From Dyadobacter endophyticus (GTDB taxonomy: Bacteria > Bacteroidota > Bacteroidia > Cytophagales > Spirosomataceae), in NCBI RefSeq assembly GCF_014641595.1, contig NZ_BMIA01000002.1:310001-374000 (forward strand): 64,000 nt of DNA, written 5' to 3'. The notes below the pieces were generated by a model that worked only from the letters and a program-made list of their open reading frames with translations, searched no databases and was not told the origin of the DNA. Numbering within the stretch: position 1 is the stretch's first letter; every line of letters begins with the position of its first letter. Shown one piece after another: positions 44,204 to 53,931 of the stretch. A program made the position numbers and the translations under genes.

Positions 44204-46516
44204 CTACCTGCCAATTGCCACCTGCCTGCTTGTTGCATTGCCGTCTCGCCTGGTGATCTGCAGAATATACATACCGGCACGCAAATGACCAATGCTAATG
44301 ACCGGAGACGGCTTGGAACTTTTGAAAACCGCCCTACCCGATTGATCCAGCAACTCCACTGATATTGCATTTTTCAGAATAGCTTCGCTTAGCTGCAAAT
44401 GGTCGGCAGCGGGGTTGGGATAGAATGAAAACAATTCGGGGTTTTCGAAAACCACACGCGCTATTTTGCTGTACGCGAATGTACTATCACGGTCCACCAT
44501 TTTTAGCCGGTAAAGATTGGTGCCGGCCAGGGGTGCTTTGTCAATGGCGTCGTATTCAATGGTCGCCTGGCTGTTACTTGCGGCTTTTGTGGTTCCAATG
44601 ACACCCCAGTTGCGTCCATTTTCGCTGCGTTGTATCTCGAAATGGCTGGAATTGGCTTCATCGGCAGTTGACCAGTCGAGATACACATGGTTCTCCCGGG
44701 CAGCAGCGTTAAAGTCGATAAGCGTCACCGGCAGCACATCCGTGACGTTTACAACCATTTCATATGTTTTCGCACAGCCGGTCTGGCCTGCGGTTACCGA
44801 ATAGGTGTATGCTCCCGGAACCGAAGGAACGGTTATTTCGGTTAGATTAGCCGTCGTCCCGATTGTATTTCCGTTTAGCTCCCAGCGGTAGCTAAGTCCG
44901 GAGCAATCTCCTGCGCAGGCGGAAGACAGGTTGATGACGGTTCCTATCCGCGGGTTATTAACGCTCGCCGAACCTGTCAGTGTGAGCTCGCAGTCTATTT
45001 TCAGGTCGTTTTTAATAAAGATATTGACCGGTTCGCCGGCAGCGGCATTGCGCGCGGCCATCCACGTTTTATAAGCGTCACAATCGTCGGAGTAGCTGTT
45101 GCGATTGGTCACGCAGCCATTTTGCTGGATAATACCCGACAGGGTAAAATTGTCCTGATTTGCCGGCGCGGGTGTCGCAACGGGCTGACTGACCCAGGTT
45201 TGGGCCAGTTGCTGAATGGCGGGGCCTCCGCCGGCACTCAATAAATTTTCGAAAAACATACAACTCACCATCTGTGCGCCATGGAGGTAGCTCTCGGTAG
45301 CGTAGGAGACAAAATTGGAAATCCCAAAATTCGCATTGTAGGCCGCCTCGTTGATGTACAGTTTACCGGGAAGGTTGCTACGGAGAAGGTCAATAGCGAA
45401 CCGGTGGTCGTAATAGTTATCGTCATTGATTTTGATCCCATCCAGTTCCTCTGCGATCTCGTTAAATGCAAATGTGGTTCTTCCCAACGATAATTTATCA
45501 TAGGATGAGCCATGATGCGATATGACTTTGATACGACTGTCCACGGCCTTTACCGTGTTCTTGAAGATGTTATTAACTTCCTTCAACACCTGCGTCCGGT
45601 AGAGATACCAATCGGTACCGTCGGGCTGCGTAAACATTGTCCCTGATGGCCTTTTGGGAGTTATCTCACTGAAAGAATTGTAATCTGTTCCCCACACGAA
45701 ATTGAGTGACTGGATCTTTTCATATTTACCCGCAAGCCACGCCCTGTAACCGCTTCTCATCGGTTGCGAGTAATCCGTGAGACTGTTGTTGTCCCGTAGG
45801 TTCAGTGGCTGGTCAAAATGGTATTTATCTGTTCCGGCCTCGAATTCCGCCTCACCCTGACGTGAATAGATGAGGTCCATATAGAGTAGTTCGTTTGTAT
45901 CCTGAAGGTGGCCATAACGCTGCAATACTTTTTGAGTAAAATCGACTATTCTGTTACGGGTTGACTGAGCGGCCAGGGAGGTCATCACAAATTGCACGTG
46001 AACGCCATTGATCCTGCCGCCGTATTTCTGGAAAACAGCCTCCGTTCCGTCGTACCCCACGTTCAATATTCGCTCTTCTTTGAGCCACCCGTCGCCTGTA
46101 TTGATGCCGTACCGATCCGAATAACTGTGGGTGACGTCATCACCCGTACTGACAGCAACATTGATCCCGACTTTCATTCCCAGCGAGCGGGCTTTCGCTA
46201 TCTGGTCGTCGTACATCTGCCATACATTGTAATCCTGCCCATATTGTTGCTTCATCGACCGGGAAATGTATCCTTCGATTGCCCCCCACTGGATACTCAG
46301 AAAAACCGCATTACAACCCACAGCATGCGCATCCTCAATGAGTTTCAAATTGCTCCAGTTCCCTTCGTTTACCAGGCTGAGTCCCAGGTAACGTTGCTGG
46401 GCAAATGCGATCGGGCCAAGACTAACAACGTTGAGAAGACTAAATACCAGAACAAACTTTCTGACTAGCGCGGAACTGCTTCTGTTGGCCCGAAGAGTTA
46501 GCAACATTTTTTGCAT
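44204..46516 (-). CDS. Secreted glycoside-hydrolase-like protein with T9SS sorting tail
   Basis: A 770-residue secreted protein (start at 46516 chosen; the signal is near KFVLVFSLLNVV...AFAQ). The N-terminal ~430 residues look like a TIM-barrel glycosidase of the beta-galactosidase/GH42 type: DDQIAKARSLGMKVGINVAV, a Glu-containing RQGEAEFEAG and a second Glu in LYINEAAYN. A PKD/Ig-like domain follows (about 540-630). The C-terminus is a type A type IX secretion sorting domain (LFSFYPNPAADHLQLSEAIL ... GMYILQI). It is probably exported and attached to the surface for glycan breakdown. Catalytic assignment is inferred. Confidence 0.75.
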   Translation of the reverse strand: MQKMLLTLRANRSSSALVRKFVLVFSLLNVVSLGPIAFAQQRYLGLSLVNEGNWSNLKLIEDAHAVGCNAVFLSIQWGAIEGYISRSMKQQYGQDYNVWQMYDDQIAKARSLGMKVGINVAVSTGDDVTHSYSDRYGINTGDGWLKEERILNVGYDGTEAVFQKYGGRINGVHVQFVMTSLAAQSTRNRIVDFTQKVLQRYGHLQDTNELLYMDLIYSRQGEAEFEAGTDKYHFDQPLNLRDNNSLTDYSQPMRSGYRAWLAGKYEKIQSLNFVWGTDYNSFSEITPKRPSGTMFTQPDGTDWYLYRTQVLKEVNNIFKNTVKAVDSRIKVISHHGSSYDKLSLGRTTFAFNEIAEELDGIKINDDNYYDHRFAIDLLRSNLPGKLYINEAAYNANFGISNFVSYATESYLHGAQMVSCMFFENLLSAGGGPAIQQLAQTWVSQPVATPAPANQDNFTLSGIIQQNGCVTNRNSYSDDCDAYKTWMAARNAAAGEPVNIFIKNDLKIDCELTLTGSASVNNPRIGTVINLSSACAGDCSGLSYRWELNGNTIGTTANLTEITVPSVPGAYTYSVTAGQTGCAKTYEMVVNVTDVLPVTLIDFNAAARENHVYLDWSTADEANSSHFEIQRSENGRNWGVIGTTKAASNSQATIEYDAIDKAPLAGTNLYRLKMVDRDSTFAYSKIARVVFENPELFSFYPNPAADHLQLSEAILKNAISVELLDQSGRAVFKSSKPSPVISIGHLRAGMYILQITRRDGNATSRQVAIGR

Positions 46517-46722
46517 AGAAACATTTTTTTGTGGTGTTACCGGTTCTGGCCAAAGTGCCAAAACCAATACGAAATTATTCTTTAAGTGGTCGCTCAATAC
46601 TAATTTTATAAAAAAATTAAAAAAAATTCTACTTATCATCTAAGTGTTTCTATGGCCGAAAACGACCTTATGGTAATAGGCCTGATAAACCGGCCTTTTG
46701 TCGGCACTTTAACCCGCTAATA

Positions 46723-47391
46723 ATGGATAGTATGGAATTGCCCGATCATCAAGAGGATGATCACAGCCAGCCCGCTCCCCCTGGCGGCGGCCCGGAGCGT
46801 CTTTCACATCGGCCTGCGTTTCCCGCCGAATCGGAGATGTTGCTGAAAAAGGCATTCGAATCGGATACGAATACCGGGATCGAACTGCTATTCCGTTGGT
46901 ACTACCGCCCGTTGTGCAGCCATGTGGTCCGGTATGTTTCATCAAAAGAAATTGCCGAAGACATTGTATCCGAGGTTTTCTACAAATTTCACAAAGACGG
47001 GGTTTTTGCAACCGTCGAAACGTCATTCCGGAACTACCTGTTTTCGGCCGTGCGGTATAGTGCATTCGATTATGCCCGGCGCGAGATGAAGCGGAACACC
47101 TCGCTGGAATACGCCGAATATGTGACACTGCAACCCGAGCATCAACCCGACCATATTACCCAGTATGAAGACCTGTACAATGACGTACAGAACGCCATCA
47201 ACACGCTCCCGCAAAAGCAACGCCGTGTGTACCTCATGCATCGGTATGAGGGGAAGAAATACAGCGAAATCGCGGCCGAGCTGGGCATATCTTACCGCAC
47301 GGTGGAATCGCAAATGTACAGTGCGATGCAGGAACTGAGGAGGATCATCAAAGCCAAATGGCTGTTCACCTTACTCGCCCTATTCCATTAG
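46723..47391 (+). CDS. ECF sigma factor (SusCD-linked)
   Basis: A 222-residue extracytoplasmic-function sigma factor of the large Bacteroidota group. After a Pro-rich N-terminus come region 2 (IELLFRWYYRPLCSHVVRYV, AEDIVSEVFYKFHKD) and region 4 (LPQKQRRVYLMHRYEGKKYS, AAELGISYRTVESQM). The FecR anti-sigma gene follows after 45 nt, then SusC and SusD. The standard model is that ligand-loaded SusC signals to FecR, which frees this sigma factor to switch on the locus. Confidence 0.93.
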   Translation: MDSMELPDHQEDDHSQPAPPGGGPERLSHRPAFPAESEMLLKKAFESDTNTGIELLFRWYYRPLCSHVVRYVSSKEIAEDIVSEVFYKFHKDGVFATVETSFRNYLFSAVRYSAFDYARREMKRNTSLEYAEYVTLQPEHQPDHITQYEDLYNDVQNAINTLPQKQRRVYLMHRYEGKKYSEIAAELGISYRTVESQMYSAMQELRRIIKAKWLFTLLALFH

Positions 47392-47436
47392 CGCTTCACC
47401 TCAATGGTACGACACAGTATTTGCAAAAAATTAACC

Positions 47437-48435
47437 ATGAAAAACGCAATAAACAAAGAGCTGATTTTCAATTACTTTTCAGGTAATGCGACTGCTCTTG
47501 AAAAGGATTTGATCGAACAGTGGAGCGCAGATGCCTCGGCCAGGGAGCAACTATTCATTTGGTTGCTCGAATGGGAAAATCAGAACATCCAGTACAGCGC
47601 CGATGTTGACCGCGCTATTACACGCCATTTCTCCCGCCTCGACGAACTTCCTGCCGAAACCGAAAGCACTACGATGCGGCCGATGCTGGCCTTCGCGGTA
47701 AAGGGAAAGTCATGGCTTGTTGCGGCAGCTGTGACATTAATGCTGCTATCGGGCGGTTGGCTGGCGCGCGAACATGTACGCTACGAAATCTACACGACCA
47801 GTTTCGGCCAGATCCAACGCCTGGTATTACCCGACGGAAGCAAAGTAGTGCTCAATGCCAACTCCACGCTCCGGGTCCCGCGCTTTGGCTTCGGAAAAAC
47901 CACGCGGGAAGTGTACATGACCGGAGAGGCGGATTTCTCCATTACACATACGACAACCCATCAAAAATTCATCGTTCACACCGAAAAGAATTTCGACGTT
48001 GAGGTGCTGGGCACCGAATTTAACGTATATGCACGACCTCGGCGCTCCCGTGTAGTATTGAATAAGGGTAAAGTGAAACTGCATTACCTGAAGGGTTCCG
48101 AAACCGACCAGATCGTGATGAGACCCGGAGACCTCGTGACGTTCGATGCGCCCGGGCATGCTTCCGTAAAGCAAACGGCAAACCCGGCCAATTATTCGGC
48201 ATGGAAAGCCCATCGCTTTGTCTTTGAAAATGAGAGCCTGCGAGAGATATGCAATCTTTTTGAAGACAATTTCGGTATGGAAATCCGCATCCCCGATTCG
48301 ACCCTTGCCGCGCAGACCATCTCGGGCTCCTTTACCGCGCTTAATGCCGAGGAGCTTTTTGAAATACTGGCCGACGACTCCGGGCTTTCGTACTCCCGCT
48401 CGGAAGACGGAAAGGTCATCACCCTGGATTATTAA
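47437..48435 (+). CDS. FecR family anti-sigma factor
   Basis: A 332-residue inner-membrane protein. The N-terminal cytoplasmic part (MKNAINKELIFNYFSGNATA) binds the sigma factor, followed by a transmembrane helix near residues 90-108 (WLVAAAVTLMLLSGGWLA). The periplasmic FecR domain (QRLVLPDGSKVVLNANSTLR, VEVLGTEFNVYA) and a DUF4974-type C-terminus (FEDNFGMEIRIP) complete it. The ATG at 47437 is preferred over 47404. It relays the signal from the SusC protein to the sigma factor encoded upstream. Confidence 0.93.
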   Translation: MKNAINKELIFNYFSGNATALEKDLIEQWSADASAREQLFIWLLEWENQNIQYSADVDRAITRHFSRLDELPAETESTTMRPMLAFAVKGKSWLVAAAVTLMLLSGGWLAREHVRYEIYTTSFGQIQRLVLPDGSKVVLNANSTLRVPRFGFGKTTREVYMTGEADFSITHTTTHQKFIVHTEKNFDVEVLGTEFNVYARPRRSRVVLNKGKVKLHYLKGSETDQIVMRPGDLVTFDAPGHASVKQTANPANYSAWKAHRFVFENESLREICNLFEDNFGMEIRIPDSTLAAQTISGSFTALNAEELFEILADDSGLSYSRSEDGKVITLDY

Positions 48436-48482
48436 ACCCCTTTGCCCCTAACCTTTTCTTACCTGCTTAAAAACCCATTTCT

Positions 48483-51400
48483 ATGAAAAAACCGTTACGA
48501 TCCCTTCTATTCGTGCTGGCTGCCGCTAGTGCCGGTTCTCCCGGCCAGGCGCAGTTGCTCGCGGCCATCGGGCAGCGGCAACATCCGTTCGTAGCCGAGC
48601 AGTCCACCAGGAGCCTCAAATCAGTATTGCAGGATTTCAAAACCCATTACAAAGTCGATATCCTGTATTTTGACAGTGTAGTACAAGGCTATGAAGTTCC
48701 CGTAAGTGCCGTCGATTTTCAACCCAATGCAGAAAAATCTCTTTCCAGGATACTGAAACCCCTCGGCCTGCAATACAGGAGATCCAAAACAGGGGGTTAT
48801 GTCGTGATCAAACCGGTGAAGGGAGATAAGAAGTCACAACAGGCTCCTGTATCGAGCACCACTGACCAACCGGCCGACAGTCCGCTCCGGCAGTTCGCTC
48901 TCACCGCCTCGTCAGCCAGCGGGCAAGCCACCGATCCGACAGTAGAAATCGGCTTGAACGGAAAAGTTTCGGACGAGAAAGGCCAGGGCCTGCCTGGCGT
49001 GAGCGTGGTGGTAAAAGGCTCCCAGCGCGGGACGATCACCGACGAACATGGCGAATTCAAGGTCGAGGTGGCCGACAAGAATGCAATACTGGTGTTTTCG
49101 TTCGTGGGATTTTTGTCACAGGAAGTGAATGTAGGAAACAGGACCCGCATCGACGTTACACTTGCATCCGACACCAAAGCCCTCGAAGAGCTCGTAGTCA
49201 CGGGTTACAGTTCACAGAAAAGGTCGCTGATGACCGGTTCTGTGGCTACAATGAATGTCACGGAAGAAATGCAGAATATCCCGACAACATCCACAGGGAA
49301 CCTGCTCTCGGGTAAACTTGCGGGTGTTTACATCGGCACCCCCAACGGTATACCGGGCACCAACCCGCAAATCAGCATCAGAACGGGCTCTTCCCTCAAC
49401 GCCCAGCCCATTACATTCGTGATCGACGGGATCATCCGGACGGCCGATGATTTCAACAACCTTAGTCCCAACGAGGTAGAGACCATTTCGGTATTGAAAG
49501 ACGCCGCTTCGGCAGCTGTCTACGGATCGCGTTCTGCCGGCGGTGTGATCCTGATCACTACTAAAAGAGGGAAATCGGGTAAACCGACTTTCAACTATTC
49601 CTTCAACACGGGCTTCGATACCCGGACCAAAAACGCACCGCTCACGAGCGCGGTGCAGGCCGGCGAGCTGTATAACCGCATCAACGGTAATAGCGATCCC
49701 GCGGGCTGGGCCTGGTCGCAGGAAGAGATTGACCATTATAAAACCATTAACAACGGCTGGGGCTACGATCAGCTGGAATCGGTCTGGCGTAACCCGTCCA
49801 CGTCGCAGCACAATCTGAACGTCGCTGGCGGCACCGAGAAAGTAAAATACTTCGCAGGTGCCTCGTACGTGAAGCAGAACGGCTTTCTGAAACCGCTGAC
49901 TTACGACAAATACAACATCCGTCTGAATACGACGGTCGATGCCACCAAAGACCTGCAATTTTTCGTCGGACTAGGCCTAAGCAACAACCTTCAGGGTAAT
50001 GTCACTTGGGAAGGATCGCAATCGCTGTACCGCAAATTGCTCGTATGGCAGCCCGATCAGCCGGTTTACACCGATGGCGGAAAACTGCTCGACTACGGCT
50101 GGATCGCCAACGTCGGCGGGACGGTGAATGGGAATGGCGGCTACGATAAAATCAATTTCCTGAAACCACAGGTCGTGCTGAATGCGACATACAATATCCC
50201 GGTCATCAAAGGGCTTAGCGCGAAGGCTGTATTCAGCAAAAATTTTGGATATAGCCGCCGGAAAGTCTTCCAGAAAAGCTATCTGATGAATATCATGAAG
50301 CGTGAGGGTGCCAACAAGCACATTATCCATACCGACGACGCCAGCATTATCGGTACGAAGGCCTCGACCAATATTTCGAAGGACTACCTGCGCACCGATG
50401 TGTCATGGGGCCAGGATTACCAGCTCGATCTCCAACTGAATTACGAAAACACTTTCAACAACGTGCATCACGTGCAGGGTATCCTCGTATATGAGAAAGC
50501 AGAAACCAGCGGAAGCGGCATTTTTGCAGGCCGGGAAACATTCCCCGTGTACACTACCGACCAGTGGTGGGCCGCAAGTGGTGCCCGTGCCGACGATTAT
50601 GCGGGAGGAAGCAGCGATTACATCAACGGCCGCGCTTCATACATCGGGCAGTTCAACTACGACTACGATGGTAAGTATCTCGCAACGTTCTCTTTCCGGA
50701 AAGACGGGTCGATGAACTTCGCACCCGAGAAAAGATGGGGGCTTTTTCCTGCGGGAGCACTTGGATGGGTTGTATCCAAAGAATCTTTCTTCCCGGCTGC
50801 TTCGGGGATCGATCAGCTGAAACTGCGCGTATCGGCCGGGCTTACCGGAAACGACGCAATAGGCTGGCTGAACGGGAGCCCGGTACTGACCAGCTTTTTA
50901 TGGCAGGAATCCTATAAACAAAATGTTCCGGCATTCTTTGGCACCGAACCTAAAACCGCTGCCGGTGTTACGTACGGATCGGTCGTGAACCGGAACCTCA
51001 CCTGGGAAAAAGCACTGACTTATAATGCAGGCGCAGATATCTCTTTCCTCAAAAACTGGACGGCGACCGCCGAATACTGGAACCGGAAATCGTATGATAT
51101 CCTCGGACCGAGATCGCTCTCCACACCGCCTACGTTCAGCCTTAGTCTGCCAGCGGAAAATTATGGAGTGATCAAGGCACAGGGATTCGATTTGAGCCTG
51201 GGTTTTGAGAATAAAAAGAAAGCATTTACCTATTATGGCAACCTCACCGCCTCGTATGGCTGGAACAAGGTCGTCACGCAGGATTACGCCCAGAATGCAC
51301 AGGCAATAGACATTACGATGGGCAGATCCATGACCGTCATCCGCGGATTGCAGTTCGACCGGATCATCCGCTCTCAATCCGACCTTGACCAGTTTAACGG

Positions 51401-51998
51401 CGAACATCCCAACTACTCTTACAGCGGCCTTAAACCCGAACTCGGGATGATGACCTACAAAGACATGAGCGGCCCGCAAGGTACTCCCGACGGGATCATC
51501 GACACGTACGACCGGGTGGTGATCAAAGCGAGCAACTTTCCGATCGTGTACGGGCTCAACCTCGGCGGAAGCTGGAAAGGGTTCAGTGTGGACCTGATGT
51601 TCAACGGGAACCTCAAATACAAGAAATCGTTCCGCGACCTGTCGGGTGGTGTAGAATGGAACCGGATGTACTCCGCGTGGTATAACGACAGCTGGACGCC
51701 CGAGAACCCTAATGCGACCCTGCCCAAACGAATCTCGGCAAGCCAGTCCAACACTTATGGAGCTGAGTCGACCTACTGGTACCGCAATGCCGGCTTTGCC
51801 CGCCTGAAATACCTTACCGTGGGGTACACCGTGCCGCCCCGGTTGTACAACAAGGCACTGCAAAGCGTGAAGTTCTATTTCTCGGGAACCAACCTGTTCA
51901 ACCTTACCGGTTTCAAGTACTACGATCCCGAAATCCAGGACGGTACGGCATATCCCATTATGCGGAATTTCAACTTCGGTGTAAACGTCACATTCTGA
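48483..51998 (+). CDS. SusC/RagA family TonB-linked outer-membrane transporter
   Basis: A 1171-residue protein. After the signal peptide comes an STN domain (about 35-110), which talks to FecR. A carboxypeptidase-like domain (GKVSDEKGQGLPGVSVVVKG, about 160-235), a TonB box (ALEELVVTGYSSQ), a plug (ISVLKDAASAAVYGSRSAGG) and a C-terminal barrel ending FGVNVTF follow. It imports an oligosaccharide or other nutrient across the outer membrane with its SusD partner, encoded 21 nt downstream. The STN domain fits control by the sigma/FecR pair just upstream. Confidence 0.95.
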   Translation: MKKPLRSLLFVLAAASAGSPGQAQLLAAIGQRQHPFVAEQSTRSLKSVLQDFKTHYKVDILYFDSVVQGYEVPVSAVDFQPNAEKSLSRILKPLGLQYRRSKTGGYVVIKPVKGDKKSQQAPVSSTTDQPADSPLRQFALTASSASGQATDPTVEIGLNGKVSDEKGQGLPGVSVVVKGSQRGTITDEHGEFKVEVADKNAILVFSFVGFLSQEVNVGNRTRIDVTLASDTKALEELVVTGYSSQKRSLMTGSVATMNVTEEMQNIPTTSTGNLLSGKLAGVYIGTPNGIPGTNPQISIRTGSSLNAQPITFVIDGIIRTADDFNNLSPNEVETISVLKDAASAAVYGSRSAGGVILITTKRGKSGKPTFNYSFNTGFDTRTKNAPLTSAVQAGELYNRINGNSDPAGWAWSQEEIDHYKTINNGWGYDQLESVWRNPSTSQHNLNVAGGTEKVKYFAGASYVKQNGFLKPLTYDKYNIRLNTTVDATKDLQFFVGLGLSNNLQGNVTWEGSQSLYRKLLVWQPDQPVYTDGGKLLDYGWIANVGGTVNGNGGYDKINFLKPQVVLNATYNIPVIKGLSAKAVFSKNFGYSRRKVFQKSYLMNIMKREGANKHIIHTDDASIIGTKASTNISKDYLRTDVSWGQDYQLDLQLNYENTFNNVHHVQGILVYEKAETSGSGIFAGRETFPVYTTDQWWAASGARADDYAGGSSDYINGRASYIGQFNYDYDGKYLATFSFRKDGSMNFAPEKRWGLFPAGALGWVVSKESFFPAASGIDQLKLRVSAGLTGNDAIGWLNGSPVLTSFLWQESYKQNVPAFFGTEPKTAAGVTYGSVVNRNLTWEKALTYNAGADISFLKNWTATAEYWNRKSYDILGPRSLSTPPTFSLSLPAENYGVIKAQGFDLSLGFENKKKAFTYYGNLTASYGWNKVVTQDYAQNAQAIDITMGRSMTVIRGLQFDRIIRSQSDLDQFNGEHPNYSYSGLKPELGMMTYKDMSGPQGTPDGIIDTYDRVVIKASNFPIVYGLNLGGSWKGFSVDLMFNGNLKYKKSFRDLSGGVEWNRMYSAWYNDSWTPENPNATLPKRISASQSNTYGAESTYWYRNAGFARLKYLTVGYTVPPRLYNKALQSVKFYFSGTNLFNLTGFKYYDPEIQDGTAYPIMRNFNFGVNVTF

Positions 51999-52019
51999 TC
52001 AATCTAAAAGGATTTAATA

Positions 52020-53825
52020 ATGCGTAAACATTTAAAAAACCTTCCGTTCTCCCTGCTCTGCCTGGCAGTGATGCTGCTGCCACAGGCTTGTGAGCCCAAC
52101 CTCGATTATATCAATACGAATGCGATCAATCCGGACAACGTGTGGAACGACGAAAAGCTGATCAGCGCGTTTTTGACCGACATCCATGGCAATTCGATCC
52201 CTTCCTGGCCGGTGAATGGCAACAGCAGCGACGAAGCCATGAATGCCCCGGGCTCGATGGGCACTTACCTCAGAGGCATCATCAGCGTAGCTTCCGACGG
52301 GCAGAGCCTGAGTTATAACAATATCGACAAGATCAACTTTTTCCTGGCCCGGCTCGCGGATGTCTCGCCAGCCGTACTTTCCGATGAGAAAAAGAAACAG
52401 ATGACCGGGCAGGCGCTTTTCTGGCGTGGATGGGATTATTTTTCCAAGGTCGCAACATTCGGCGGGGTGCCGCTGATATTGAAGCCGCAGGACCCAGCCA
52501 ATAAGGAAAGTCTTTTCGTTGCCCGGAGCAAAACATCCGAATGCATAACGCAGATCCTCTCCGACCTGGATGCGGCCATTGCATCCCTGCCCGATCAATG
52601 GGATAATGCCAACTACGGGCGTATCGACAAGGGAACCGCTATGGCTTTCAAAGGCAGGGTATTGCTTTGGTACGCGAGCCCTTTATTCAACCCGTCGAAC
52701 GACCAGGCGAGATGGCAAAAAGCCTACGAAGCCAACAAAGCGGCCGTGGATTACCTGAAAGCCCAAGGAAAAGGCCTCCTCGGCGCGTATGGGCAGCTCT
52801 GGAAGCAGGAACGTAACAAGGAAGTGATCATGGTGAACCAGTTTACCTACCCTGACCACCCTTTCAACCAGGCGGGCATCCGCCCGCAGCCACTGACCCA
52901 GGGCGACGCGAACAGAAACCAGCCGTTACTTCCGCTGCTGAATGCCTATCCGAAAAAGGATGGCTCGCCAATGCAGTTCGACGCAGCAAAACTGGCGACC
53001 GACCCGGCTTATAACGAGCAGTACATGACCGATTTCGTCACCAATCGCGACGACCGGTTCTACGCAACGATATTTACCGGCGGAACGCCCTACCCCACCC
53101 CTGACCTTCCGACCGGCACGCGGTACTGGAGCGCATGGCGGAAAATAGCAGATGCCGGCTCTCCCGGCGGCTTCAAGTATGTTTCGCTGGCCAGCGACCA
53201 GAAGTCGGTCACGATCGGGGCGGGTGTTTCGGGCTTCTTTGAAATCAAAGGGCTCGATAATACGCTCACCAGCACGCTAATAGGCAATGCCGCAACCGAC
53301 TGGGTGGAAATACGCTTCGCGGAAGTACTCATGAACTATGGCGAAGCCGCCAATGAGGCCGGTAAGCCGGAAGAAGCGTTGCAGGTGTTGAAGGACATCC
53401 GTGCGCGAGCGGGCATTACGCCGGGCGCGGCCGGCAAGTATGGCATTACGGCCACGACCCAGGCGGGCATCCGCGAGGCATATATGGGTGAGCGTTTTGT
53501 AGAATTTGCGTTCGAGAACAAGCGCTGGGGCGATCTGCGGAGATGGAAGCGTTTTGATATCGTGAATAAGACAGCGTTTCGCCAGGGGATCTATTTTGTG
53601 TTGAAGGATGGTGCGAAAATCGAATGGACCGATGATATTTCTGACGCGGCGGTCCGCAAGAAATTCACGGCTGTGTTCATCGAAAACCTCGACGGCGATC
53701 CCCAATATAAATTCAACCTCGATCAGAACCACTGGTTTTATCCGATCAGCCAGGGAAACCTGGAGGCCAGCTCCGTGTTGAAGCAAAATGCAGAATGGGG
53801 CGGTACTTTCAATCCGCTGGATTAA
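52020..53825 (+). CDS. SusD/RagB family nutrient-binding lipoprotein
   Basis: A 601-residue surface lipoprotein (signal ending LPQACEPN). It has the TPR-rich SusD fold: FFLARLADVSPAVLSDEKKK, ALFWRGWDYFSKVATFGGVP, GRVLLWYASPLFNP and FVEFAFENKRWGDLRRWKRF near the end, then a closing HWFYPIS. It caps SusC and binds the substrate. It is next to SusC on the same strand, forming the transport pair of this locus. Confidence 0.95.
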   Translation: MRKHLKNLPFSLLCLAVMLLPQACEPNLDYINTNAINPDNVWNDEKLISAFLTDIHGNSIPSWPVNGNSSDEAMNAPGSMGTYLRGIISVASDGQSLSYNNIDKINFFLARLADVSPAVLSDEKKKQMTGQALFWRGWDYFSKVATFGGVPLILKPQDPANKESLFVARSKTSECITQILSDLDAAIASLPDQWDNANYGRIDKGTAMAFKGRVLLWYASPLFNPSNDQARWQKAYEANKAAVDYLKAQGKGLLGAYGQLWKQERNKEVIMVNQFTYPDHPFNQAGIRPQPLTQGDANRNQPLLPLLNAYPKKDGSPMQFDAAKLATDPAYNEQYMTDFVTNRDDRFYATIFTGGTPYPTPDLPTGTRYWSAWRKIADAGSPGGFKYVSLASDQKSVTIGAGVSGFFEIKGLDNTLTSTLIGNAATDWVEIRFAEVLMNYGEAANEAGKPEEALQVLKDIRARAGITPGAAGKYGITATTQAGIREAYMGERFVEFAFENKRWGDLRRWKRFDIVNKTAFRQGIYFVLKDGAKIEWTDDISDAAVRKKFTAVFIENLDGDPQYKFNLDQNHWFYPISQGNLEASSVLKQNAEWGGTFNPLD

Positions 53826-53931
53826 AATAAAGTAGGTATGACGGGCGATGATGCTTACTCTGAAAGAATAGGCATCATCGCTTTCTATGAAGATTACCAC
53901 CGGTCAGCGTTTTCAATAAATTACATCAAAT

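Noticed and set aside
50898..51863. A 321-codon minus-strand open frame inside susC.
   Set aside because: Shadow of the susC coding frame, no recognisable protein.
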